NCBI GenBank assembly: GCA_023433685.1
Contig: JAEYUD010000088.1
Location: forward strand, 1 to 10,748
Origin: Bacteroidota bacterium
GTDB lineage: Bacteria > Bacteroidota > Ignavibacteria > Ignavibacteriales > Ignavibacteriaceae
Length of the DNA: 10,748 bases
Direction: 5' to 3'
Under the pieces are notes generated by a model that was not told the origin of the DNA, ran no database searches, and saw only the letters and a list, made by a program, of their open reading frames with translations. Below are positions 1 through 7,192 of the stretch, one piece after another. The position numbers and the translations under genes were made by a program. Position 1 is the first letter of the stretch. Every line of letters begins with the position of its first letter.

Positions 1-21
1 TTTCACATCTTTGTGCATCTT

Positions 22-65
22 TGTAAAAATAAAAAGAGGCTGCCCTTTTTCGGGGGCAGCCTCTT
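22..65 (-). terminator. Rho-independent terminator of the M48 protease gene
   Basis: Read on the minus strand, a perfect 12-bp stem (arms at 54-65 and 34-45, AAGAGGCTGCCC with its complement) closes an 8-nt loop. It is followed by a T-rich tract, TTTTTATTTTT, over about 23-33. It begins 34 bases after the protease stop codon at 100-102, the usual place for an intrinsic terminator of that gene. On the plus strand no T-run follows the stem, so it should work in one direction only. Confidence 0.93.
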
Positions 66-99
66 CTCAGTCAAAAACCGGAGACCGGGAGAAAATTTA

Positions 100-1908
100 T
101 CAGTAGATCATCAATCCTGCAACGATACCGTCAACAGCGTAGAGGATGATACCGTACTGTTCCCAAACCATCTGCACTTCGCTGCCGAAGTCGTCAACGT
201 AGTCAGCTTCGCCGAGGAGTTTAACAACATCATCAAGGTTGCTGTTAACGCTGATAGTAGTTCCCTTTACGGTCAGTTTCACTGAAGGATCGAAGGACGT
301 GATGCCGACAACCTTGTTCTCCTTGTCGAAGTAGACGATAACTGAAGGTGAATCGTATGACCAGATGTCGCCGTATTCGTCTTTGTCTTTCTGTGACGGG
401 AGTCTGAGTTTCTTCATAACTTCGTCCTGATTCATTCCGATTGTCACGCCGGCGAAAGCAAGTGATCCGGGAGCGAGTGATGACTTCTTAACCTGATTTT
501 TAGGTCTGGTGTTCGGTCTGTTATCGTTCGGTGCAGGGTCTTTTTTCTTGTCGGTCTGAGGAGCTTTCTTTCCTTCGAGAACGTCGAGTTTTTCCTTTGC
601 TTCAGAGGCATAGTAGCTGTCTTTGAACTTGTTGATGAATGATTTCCAGGTAGAGATGGCTTCATTCTTCATCGAGCCGTAGGTGTAAGCAAGCGCCATG
701 TTGAAGAGGGCTTCAGGCCTTGTGGGGTCGGAAGTGTTGGCTGACTTAAAGATATCGGCTGCTTCCTTGTATTTGTTCTGCTCGAGCTGGAGGAAACCCT
801 TGGCAAGCATCACGTCGTAAGATTTTTTGGTAACCTTCTCTGCTTTGGCAATTGCTTCGTTGGCGTTTTTGTAATTCTTTGTAAGAGTGTTCAGTACCGC
901 CATGTTAATGTACGCCTGGAGGTAGTTGGGGTCGAGTTCGATCGCTTTCGCGAGGGCTTTTTCAGCTTCTGTAAGCTCTGAATTCTTAAGATTATACTCG
1001 CCTCTCTTGGTGTTCACGGTGAAGATGTTGGTGAAGAAGTCGACCTTTGAGAGGGTTGTCGGGAGCGCCACTTCGAGCTTGATACCCTTCTGGTTCAGCT
1101 TCTGTGAGAGCACTGCCACGGCGAGGTTGTTATAGCCTTCTTTGAAGTTCGGGTAAGCCGAGATGAATTTGTTGAAAGCTGTGATCGCGTTCTTGTAGTC
1201 GCCCGAGTTGAGGTAGATAAGGCCGTATTCGAAGTTTCTGGCGAACTCATAGTAGGTGGCGATGTGCTTGAAAACCTCTACCACTCTGGCTGTGAAGTTT
1301 GGATGTGTCACGTAGCTCATGGTGTGAGGTGTGTACTCGTAGCCCTGGTTGGTCATGTAGTTGAACCACTCTATACCACCGAGGGGTGAGTAACCGGCTC
1401 TCATTGTGTAGAGAACCGCGTATTTGTCGGCTTCAAACTCCATGTCGCGGCTCAGCTTAAGGTATTGCTCCTCAGTGGCGTTGGGGTTTTTCTGGAGGAA
1501 CTCATCGCCTTTCGCAGGGTGCTTCATCATAACGTGAGCGAGCTCATGAGCGAGAACGAACGCGAGTTGATCGATGCTATTGCCCACCGATTTAAAAAGA
1601 CCTGTGTGAACGTAGATGCTGTCGTTAATGTAAGCGAAAGCGTTTATCTCTTCGTTCTGGATGAGTTTGAAGTGGATCACGCTGCTGCCCGAAAGCCCGG
1701 CGGCTTTGTTGAGCACTTTTGCCACTTCCTGAATTTTCTTGTACTGCTCTGTACCGTATACCGGTTTGCCGTAGGTGGCGATCACGATACTGTCGTGATT
1801 TATCTCCACCTGATTTTTCTTCCGCTGGGCTGAAATGTCAGGTGACCAGACCGATACGATGATAACGATGGCTAAAAAAGCCGAAAAAAGGTTGAATTTG
1901 GTTTTCAT
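100..1908 (-). CDS. Exported M48-family zinc metalloprotease with TPR repeats and a duplicated C-terminal module
   Basis: The 602-residue protein begins with a signal peptide (hydrophobic core about residues 6-20, likely cleavage after ISAQ near 28), so it should act in the envelope. The M48 domain spans about 35-215. Residues 121-125 (HELAH) are the HExxH zinc motif, E159 in MEFEAD is the expected third zinc ligand, and THPNF near 201 matches the conserved C-terminal part of the family. TPR-like helical repeats fill about 225-445. A Lys/Pro/Asn-rich linker (446-478) leads to two similar segments of about 55 residues each (486-537 and 545-602). The order signal peptide, M48, TPR resembles the periplasmic protease/chaperone BepA (YfgC), which handles outer-membrane protein assembly and turnover; a similar role here is inference. 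The C-terminal module is extra. The ATG at 1908 has GGAG (1918-1921) at 9-nt spacing. The gene stands alone, with a terminator on each side. Confidence 0.93.
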   Translation of the reverse strand: MKTKFNLFSAFLAIVIIVSVWSPDISAQRKKNQVEINHDSIVIATYGKPVYGTEQYKKIQEVAKVLNKAAGLSGSSVIHFKLIQNEEINAFAYINDSIYVHTGLFKSVGNSIDQLAFVLAHELAHVMMKHPAKGDEFLQKNPNATEEQYLKLSRDMEFEADKYAVLYTMRAGYSPLGGIEWFNYMTNQGYEYTPHTMSYVTHPNFTARVVEVFKHIATYYEFARNFEYGLIYLNSGDYKNAITAFNKFISAYPNFKEGYNNLAVAVLSQKLNQKGIKLEVALPTTLSKVDFFTNIFTVNTKRGEYNLKNSELTEAEKALAKAIELDPNYLQAYINMAVLNTLTKNYKNANEAIAKAEKVTKKSYDVMLAKGFLQLEQNKYKEAADIFKSANTSDPTRPEALFNMALAYTYGSMKNEAISTWKSFINKFKDSYYASEAKEKLDVLEGKKAPQTDKKKDPAPNDNRPNTRPKNQVKKSSLAPGSLAFAGVTIGMNQDEVMKKLRLPSQKDKDEYGDIWSYDSPSVIVYFDKENKVVGITSFDPSVKLTVKGTTISVNSNLDDVVKLLGEADYVDDFGSEVQMVWEQYGIILYAVDGIVAGLMIY

Positions 1909-2106
1909 TTTGTGTGTCTCCGGTTGATTAAAATTGAAATCGTTTAGTGATTCTACTTACGGCGGTGAAACAAGTTCCGGGGAGTTTCCCACCGTGTGAC
2001 GAGCGGCATAAACTGATGATGAGCGCTCAAAAACGGTGACGGTTAAACGATCATTTATCGAGGTGCAATTTATAAAAAGAAATGATATATAAAAGAGGGT
2101 AAGATC
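1909..2106. other. Leader region of the M48 protease gene, no confident promoter
   Basis: This spacer lies between the terminator of the 54-residue gene and the protease start codon. It contains the protease ribosome binding site (GGAG, 1918-1921). On the minus strand it has an AT-rich stretch (about 2065-2100) where a promoter may lie, but nothing there fits TTTG-N19-21-TAnnTTTG well. No reading frame with a ribosome binding site and no strong hairpin was seen. Confidence 0.5.
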
Positions 2107-2138
2107 AAAAAAAAAGCGCCTCAGGGTTGAGACGCTTT
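2107..2138 (-). terminator. Rho-independent terminator of the 54-residue gene
   Basis: On the minus strand an 11-bp stem (arms 2128-2138 and 2113-2123, AAAGCGTCTCA against TGAGGCGCTTT, one G-U pair) closes a 4-nt loop. It runs straight into nine T residues (complement of 2107-2115). It starts 6 bases after the stop codon of the small gene. It is also the first convincing terminator met by any transcript that reads through from the caspase operon. Confidence 0.95.
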
Positions 2139-2144
2139 CAAAAC

Positions 2145-2309
2145 TTATTTTATATCCGTAACTTTAGCCATGTCATCCAGTTTTACGAATTTCTCGTTAA
2201 ACTTGAATGAACCCTTGTCAGTTTTCACTGACTTGATAACCTTAACCGAGGTGTACGGATCTTTTTTCTTTCCTTTAGCCTTGTCGCCGAAGGTCTGTGT
2301 TTTAGCCAT
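2145..2309 (-). CDS. Small lysine-rich hypothetical protein (54 aa)
   Basis: This reading frame starts at ATG 2307-2309 and ends at TAA 2145-2147. The product begins MAKTQTFGDKAKGKKKDPYT and continues through VKVIKSVK to the end TDIK. It has 15 lysines in 54 residues against 7 acidic residues, so it is strongly basic. It has no signal peptide or membrane segment and is probably cytoplasmic. Three things show the gene is real: GGAG (2319-2322) 9 nt before the ATG, a good Bacteroidota-type promoter just upstream, and a strong terminator 6 nt after the stop. The alternation of aromatic and charged residues in the second half (FKFNEKFVKL) suggests a small beta-rich fold. I do not recognise the family with confidence. 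A nucleic-acid or ribosome-associated role would fit the charge but is only a guess. Confidence 0.85.
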   Translation of the reverse strand: MAKTQTFGDKAKGKKKDPYTSVKVIKSVKTDKGSFKFNEKFVKLDDMAKVTDIK

Positions 2310-2336
2310 TTTTTACTTCTCCAATTATCAAGACTA

Positions 2337-2367
2337 CAAAAATAACGAATTGCAGGCGTTCAGCAAA
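2337..2367 (-). promoter_or_regulatory. Bacteroidota-type sigma-A promoter for the 54-residue gene
   Basis: On the minus strand TTTG (2364-2367) is separated by exactly 19 bases from TATTTTTG (2337-2344). This matches the pattern described for Bacteroides, TTTG-N19-21-TAnnTTTG. The predicted transcript would start near 2330, giving a leader of about 20 nt that includes the GGAG site. The -33 element lies 15 bases beyond the caspase stop codon, so the promoter sits in a short spacer between two genes on the same strand. Confidence 0.75.
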
Positions 2368-2381
2368 ATTATTTCTTAATA

Positions 2382-4712
2382 TCACTCACAAACTTTCACT
2401 GGGAAGTCGTTCATATACTCCCAACTGACGGGGCGCTGAGGGGTGAGGTTGTACTTCCGGGCGGTTTCTTTCACTTTTTTGTTCACGTAAAGGTTAAGTT
2501 CTTTCACGTTTATGATGCCGTCTTTCTCAAAGAAATCGGCGTTGCACTTCAACCCTTCGATAAGCGACCAGGTAAAGACACCGTGACCGAGGTCGCGGAG
2601 CTCCTTGGCTGTCTGGTCGGCTTCCGAAGCCGCCATTATGTAAAGCCCCCGGCTTTTTGAAAGATCGATTATCGCTTTTTCGGTCTGGGGACCCCGCATC
2701 GCGAAGTTCTCGAGTGCCTGACCCGACTGGCACGCGTCTATAAGTATAAGCTGTTTCTGCGCCTTGATCTTAAGCGACCACTCCTTCAATTCCTTCCCTG
2801 AGAGGGCGTAGGGGTCGCGCGCCGATGGGTTCCCGTAGATCTGCTGCACTTCGTGAAGAATGAAGTAGAAATCGGTCATGTTTCCGTTCGCGTCTTCATC
2901 CGAGGCACCATGTCCTGAGAAATAGAAGATGAAGGTGTCCTCCGGCTTTGCCGAATCAGCCACATCGCTGAATGCCTGGCGTACCTTCTGAATTGTCGCG
3001 TCGCTGTCGTAAAGAAGTTTCACCTTCACTTCCTTGAAGATGGCATTCTTTGTCCCTTCAAGTGCTTTGGTGATTGCCCCGGCATCGGCTTTGGCGAAAT
3101 TCAGGTTGTACTTGCTGTTCTCATATTTATCAACCCCGGTGGCGATAATGTAAAGGGTGGAAGCCGGTTTTGGGGCGTTGTACCGTATCACAACAGGCTT
3201 CGATTTCCCCTCGAGGCGCCCCTTGCTGAATGCCGTTGCCTTGAAGATGTTGTTCCCCGAAACCATTTGTGCTGTAAAGTTAAGGGTGATCTTGCTCCCC
3301 GCTTTTGCCACGGCCTCTTTGTAATATTTCACATCGACTAATTTTCCGTTCTGATACAGCCGGATCTCATCTATCCCTCCCCCCTCATCGGTCACCGTCA
3401 TGGTGAGGGTTTCCTCAAGTTCTTTCGATATTTGGGCGTCGTTCGGCGAATAGATCGCCACCGAAGGGGGTAAACTGGCGGTTCTTGAGGCTTCATCCTC
3501 TCCGGGGGATGTGGTGCCAATTTTCTTCCCCTCTACCACGGAACGGTATAGCGAGGGGGAATACGCCTTCTCGAAAAATGCTTCAAGAGGTATGATATCG
3601 AGTCCTTCAACGTAATAAAGCAGGCCCATCGCGCCGAGCGATGCATCGAAGTACCCGTCTGGTGTTACAACCGCCCAATCGGTAGTATCAAAGGCGAAGA
3701 GGGTCATGGCCCTCTTTCCCGTGGCTGATTCAATGAAATTCACGCTGCCATCCACCTCACCAGTCACGAAGTATTTGCCAAGGGGATCAACGGCAACGGG
3801 ATTGAAATCCGCGGGGGTGATGTCGGAAGTGTCGATGATCTTCCATTTTTCAGTATCGAGAAGTCTGAAAGTTTTCCCTGAACGGAGCGCCACCCGTTTT
3901 CCATCCGGGGTTGCCGCTCCCCTCGCGGGTGAGAATTCGAGTTTCATGAAATTGTTCATTACACCCGAGGCAATGTCCCACCAGGTTATCAGATTGCCGT
4001 GGTACTCCAATATCTTGCCGGGTGAGGGGATTACAAGGTTACCCATCGAGTAGTCACGTGCCGCGAGCATCGTGATGCTGTCAGTGCTCATCCCCGGCAC
4101 AAAATCATCACTGTTGAATTTTTTGGTGTTTATTTCTTTAACGGTTTTGCCGGTTGCCAGATCGAGCAGCGGAATGGTGCCTTCCATTTTGCCGATGATT
4201 ATCTCCTTACCCGAGGGAGAGAAATCGACGGTGTGTACCAGGGCTGACTGTATTTCATACTCCCTAAGGGCTTTTCCCTTGGCAATATCCCACAAGATCA
4301 CTTTGTTTTTGTGATCGAGCGAGACAAAATATTTTCCGTTGGGCGACACTTTCAGGTCTTTCAACATCGCCGAATGTCCGAAGAAAGTTGCGGTCTTGGT
4401 GAAGCCCTCAACATCCCATTGCTGAACGTTGTTGTCCCCCATGCCAAGGAGGAGCGACTTTGAGTCGGTGGTAAACGCGATCGCGAAAACGGGATAGATC
4501 AACCCTTTCAGCGACCGTACCATCTTCCCGGCTTCAAGATCCCAGAGGAATACCTTCCCCGTGGTGCCCGTAGCCATCCACTTCCCGTCGGGTGATACAG
4601 CAATTGAATACACCTGTGAGGTGTTTTTCAACTCAACTTTAAGCTCCGGCGCCTGAGCAAAAAGAGGGACTGATAAAATGAAAATTATTAAAAAACGGTT
4701 ATACAGTCTCAT
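2382..4712 (-). CDS. Exported WD40-repeat protein with a C-terminal caspase-like (peptidase C14) domain
   Basis: This 776-residue protein has a signal peptide (about 1-19, ending LFAQ) with no lipobox cysteine, so it is exported and soluble. WD40-type blades cover about 32-396, with SPDGK/SPNGK turns and WD endings such as FLWD and ILWD. The last segment reads WAVVTPDGYFDAS...LYYVEGL, a pattern I associate with prokaryotic WD40-caspase proteins. An Ig-like segment follows (about 414-511). The caspase domain starts near 518. Its dyad is intact: H601 in YFSGHG and C661 in LIDACQSG. By analogy with metacaspases, D659 two residues before the cysteine could shape an S1 pocket for Arg/Lys; this is inference. 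There is no T9SS sorting domain and the end is VKVCE. The gene begins one base after the CotH stop codon, with GAGG (4717-4720) before ATG 4710-4712, so it is the second gene of that operon. Substrate and trigger are unknown. Confidence 0.93.
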   Translation of the reverse strand: MRLYNRFLIIFILSVPLFAQAPELKVELKNTSQVYSIAVSPDGKWMATGTTGKVFLWDLEAGKMVRSLKGLIYPVFAIAFTTDSKSLLLGMGDNNVQQWDVEGFTKTATFFGHSAMLKDLKVSPNGKYFVSLDHKNKVILWDIAKGKALREYEIQSALVHTVDFSPSGKEIIIGKMEGTIPLLDLATGKTVKEINTKKFNSDDFVPGMSTDSITMLAARDYSMGNLVIPSPGKILEYHGNLITWWDIASGVMNNFMKLEFSPARGAATPDGKRVALRSGKTFRLLDTEKWKIIDTSDITPADFNPVAVDPLGKYFVTGEVDGSVNFIESATGKRAMTLFAFDTTDWAVVTPDGYFDASLGAMGLLYYVEGLDIIPLEAFFEKAYSPSLYRSVVEGKKIGTTSPGEDEASRTASLPPSVAIYSPNDAQISKELEETLTMTVTDEGGGIDEIRLYQNGKLVDVKYYKEAVAKAGSKITLNFTAQMVSGNNIFKATAFSKGRLEGKSKPVVIRYNAPKPASTLYIIATGVDKYENSKYNLNFAKADAGAITKALEGTKNAIFKEVKVKLLYDSDATIQKVRQAFSDVADSAKPEDTFIFYFSGHGASDEDANGNMTDFYFILHEVQQIYGNPSARDPYALSGKELKEWSLKIKAQKQLILIDACQSGQALENFAMRGPQTEKAIIDLSKSRGLYIMAASEADQTAKELRDLGHGVFTWSLIEGLKCNADFFEKDGIINVKELNLYVNKKVKETARKYNLTPQRPVSWEYMNDFPVKVCE

Positions 4713-4713
4713 T

Positions 4714-7053
4714 CTACCTCATCAATGTCATTTTAATCGTTTTTGAGAATCCATTTATCGCCATGCGGAGGAAGTAAACGCCCGAAGGGAGATCACGGGG
4801 CTCGAAAACCTCAGTATACCGCCCGGGCTGAACGAACCTGCCGGCGAGAACAGCCACTTCTTCACCAAGTGAATTGTAGACTTTAAGGGATAATTCTCCC
4901 GCCTCTTTCACCGTGAAATTAATTGAAGTGGTGCTGCTGCCACCGGCTGAACCGGTTGAGAACGGGTTGGGGTAGTTGTTGCCCAGGGAGTAACCCACAG
5001 GGAGTTGCTCATCTTCAACTGACACGGGCACATTTGTGTAACCCGGTGTCGGGGGAACAGGTAACCACTCACCTGTGCCATCGGGCAACCTGCCAAGCGA
5101 TACGTTTGTGGTCTGCGGTCCGAACACGATCGAGTCGAGCACTGTTACACCATCGGGCGCGGTAAGAAATATCTCCTCACCCGATTTACTGAGCTTAAAG
5201 TTTGTGTGGATCCCGGGGTCGGTTATATCTTCGTCACACCAGACAACCAGAAAAGCGCCCGGCTGAAGCACAAGCCCGGGCTGCTCAAAGCGCCACTTGG
5301 TCAGGGCTGTCCTGTTATCGGTAAGATACATCCCCGTAAGAGTCACCGGTTCGCTGGATGAGTTGTAAAGCTCGAGATAATCGTCGAAATCCCCCGTGGT
5401 GTCGGGTATCAGAGTGTTATCCGCGAGGAACTCATTGATCTTCACTCCGGGGATGGGAGCCGCCGGGGTTTTTATTTCTATTTTCTTCGAGCGAGGATAA
5501 AGTGCCGCGACATTTGAACTGTCGGTAATTCTGAATTTTAACCTGAACCGCGCGTTGGGCCCCAACGGTGGGAATTTCACCGTGTAGAGGTCGTACTCTT
5601 CCAGAAGCTGAGTGCCGGGTACGGGCGACCAGATCATCTGTTTGGCTGTTGAGTCGCCTGTAACCGTATTGGTAATCACCGCTGTGACGTTTCTCAATCC
5701 GGCAACTGAAAACGCCGAAACCCTCACTTCAATGCTGTCGGTTGGTGAGGGGTTTGCAGGCACCACTTCATAATTATAAACCATAGGCGGGGCGGTAAGA
5801 TCACTTAACTGTGCCGCCAGCGAGTTCGCGCGCGCGAATATGAACTGCTTCAACCCCTTTTTTACGTGCTGAAAGCTGAAAGAGGTTGAGAATGAGTTAA
5901 GAAAATGGTTGAAAGTGAAGCCATAGTCTTTGGTTCTGAAAGTATCAGGTAAAACGAACGGGGTGATGAGGTCACGCAGGTTATCAAGCCGGGCTGTTTG
6001 AAACGGAAGGGCGTAAACGCGGTCGCGGTAAAACCTGAGCATTCTTGTGTAGAGGTTTCTGTACTGAGGCACCTGCATCAGTTTATCCGCCATTGGGCGC
6101 GCGCCGTTATTGATCTTCGGAAAATTGTATGGGTTCGCTGCCGACCAGTCGATGTTGAACCAGTCGATACCAAAAGTATTGTCGTAATCGTAAGGTATAA
6201 TATGAATAACCCCTGCCGCCGGCTCGTGGTAGAGGTAATAGTTGTTCATATTCGACCAGTAGTCATCCCACTGCCCGGTGAAGATGTTCATCGCGAAATA
6301 TTTCAAAACGCTGGTCACGTCAAGAGTGGTTTCAAGCGAGTCGGGAAGTGCCGCCACTGAAGTGTTGTTCAGTATTCTTGTCAGGCGGATGAGCTTTGAG
6401 AAGTCCATCCCGGCTTCATTGGTCGAGAGCTCATACGCGGGCCTCTCACCACCCAGGGAAATGTAGGAAGCAGGATTTTCGCCGAGGTACTGAAGATCAG
6501 CGGGCCAGAGACACTTCCAGAGATTGCCTGAGTCGTCAGCGTAACGCTTTTTAAGAAATTCTTCGTCGATGTGCTCCACGTTTATATAGAGCCCGTAATA
6601 TCTCCCGTTAATATACACTTCCGTGTGGTTCGCTCGGGAAGCCATGAGCCCGGTCTTTCCGAAAAGGTCGAAACTGATCTTGGTGCGTGCTATCGAGGGG
6701 TCGTTGTGCTCACCGTTAAGGTTCAGTTTCTCAACCCCGTGGAACTGCCGCCCGCTGAAAAAGCTGTTTATCGCCACTTTGAACGACTTTTTTTGCGCCT
6801 GGCGCGATGTGTTACCCCTCAGTCTGAATCCGACTGAATCAACTGTTTCGTCAAACCACCGGTTTCTGAACCGCATAGTTGCCACGAACTCACTGTCGCT
6901 CGTGGGGTGGGCATAGATCCAGTTCAGGTGCGCCGGATCGATGGTTATATCCACCCTCCCGACCTGTGTGTCATCGAAAACCTTCCAGCTGTCGTCAGTC
7001 TGTGCCCGGAGGGTGATGGTTATAAGTAATAAAAAAGGTATGAGGTATTTCAT
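4714..7053 (-). CDS. Secreted CotH-kinase-family protein with lamin-tail domain and T9SS sorting domain
   Basis: The 779-residue protein starts with a signal peptide (1-18, ending LRAQ). The CotH-kinase-like domain covers about 30-415. Visible motifs are KKSFKV (88-93), YGLYINVEHIDEEFL (153-167), the Asp/Asn-rich QWDDYWSNMNNYYLY segment (261-275) and IPYDYDNTFG (286-295), whose aspartates D289 and D291 fit the metal-binding acidic residues of the family. A linker or Ig-like region (about 425-528) precedes a lamin-tail-type domain (about 536-665; INEFLADN, DDYLELYNSS). The end (about 685-779) is a type A T9SS sorting domain: GYSLGNNYPNPFS, LSLKVYNSLGEEV, SGVYFLRM and a final KTIKMTLMR. A Gly/Ser/Thr-rich insert interrupts this domain near 699-709. 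CotH of Bacillus phosphorylates spore-coat proteins; kinase activity here is inferred. It should be delivered across the outer membrane and fixed to or released from the surface. No Shine-Dalgarno site is visible before ATG 7051-7053. Confidence 0.93.
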   Translation of the reverse strand: MKYLIPFLLLITITLRAQTDDSWKVFDDTQVGRVDITIDPAHLNWIYAHPTSDSEFVATMRFRNRWFDETVDSVGFRLRGNTSRQAQKKSFKVAINSFFSGRQFHGVEKLNLNGEHNDPSIARTKISFDLFGKTGLMASRANHTEVYINGRYYGLYINVEHIDEEFLKKRYADDSGNLWKCLWPADLQYLGENPASYISLGGERPAYELSTNEAGMDFSKLIRLTRILNNTSVAALPDSLETTLDVTSVLKYFAMNIFTGQWDDYWSNMNNYYLYHEPAAGVIHIIPYDYDNTFGIDWFNIDWSAANPYNFPKINNGARPMADKLMQVPQYRNLYTRMLRFYRDRVYALPFQTARLDNLRDLITPFVLPDTFRTKDYGFTFNHFLNSFSTSFSFQHVKKGLKQFIFARANSLAAQLSDLTAPPMVYNYEVVPANPSPTDSIEVRVSAFSVAGLRNVTAVITNTVTGDSTAKQMIWSPVPGTQLLEEYDLYTVKFPPLGPNARFRLKFRITDSSNVAALYPRSKKIEIKTPAAPIPGVKINEFLADNTLIPDTTGDFDDYLELYNSSSEPVTLTGMYLTDNRTALTKWRFEQPGLVLQPGAFLVVWCDEDITDPGIHTNFKLSKSGEEIFLTAPDGVTVLDSIVFGPQTTNVSLGRLPDGTGEWLPVPPTPGYTNVPVSVEDEQLPVGYSLGNNYPNPFSTGSAGGSSTTSINFTVKEAGELSLKVYNSLGEEVAVLAGRFVQPGRYTEVFEPRDLPSGVYFLRMAINGFSKTIKMTLMR

Positions 7054-7067
7054 TTATTCAGGTAAAA

Positions 7068-7087
7068 TTAAAATATTGATATTTAAA
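7068..7087. repeat. AT-rich imperfect palindrome upstream of the CotH gene
   Basis: TTAAAATAT (7068-7076) and ATATTTAAA (7079-7087) form an inverted repeat with 8 of 9 positions paired around a 2-nt centre. It lies 15-34 bases upstream of the CotH start codon, where an operator or promoter element could sit. The region is very AT-rich, so chance is a real alternative. Confidence 0.3.
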
Positions 7088-7096
7088 CCTAATGAA

Positions 7097-7123
7097 TGTT
7101 CATCACATCACATGTTGATAACA
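7097..7123. repeat. Short imperfect direct repeat in the CotH/TerC divergent spacer
   Basis: TGTTCATCACA (7097-7107) and TGTTGATAACA (7113-7123) agree at 9 of 11 positions and are set 16 bases apart, about one and a half helical turns. They sit near the middle of the 148-base divergent spacer, where a shared regulator could bind. I see no known operator consensus in them. The rest of the spacer is AT-rich and I could not assign a confident promoter for either gene. Confidence 0.25.
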
Positions 7124-7186
7124 GTTTCCCCCATTGCCTCGATTTTCATATTTTTCGCGCTTGTAATTTCTAAAAATTAACCAAAC

Positions 7187-7192
7187 GGAAGG
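7187..7192 (+). promoter_or_regulatory. Ribosome binding site that fixes the TTG start of the TerC gene
   Basis: GGAAGG lies 9 nt before the TTG at 7202-7204. The nearby ATG at 7194-7196 is in another frame and meets a stop after seven codons, so it cannot start this protein. The site, together with the family-typical N-terminus MEWLLNPES, supports initiation at TTG. Confidence 0.8.

Noticed and set aside
1465..1833. Open frame of 122 codons on the plus strand
   Set aside because: It lies wholly opposite the M48 catalytic domain, whose HELAH motif and family match are clear, and it shows no recognisable protein features.
5998..6360. Open frame of 120 codons on the plus strand
   Set aside because: It is antisense to the CotH-kinase domain and carries no ribosome binding site or known motif.
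2382..7053. Interpretation of the CotH/caspase pair as an antiphage defence system
   Set aside because: Both products carry export signals, and no nuclease, cyclase, NTPase or other defence gene lies nearby, so cytoplasmic abortive infection is not supported.
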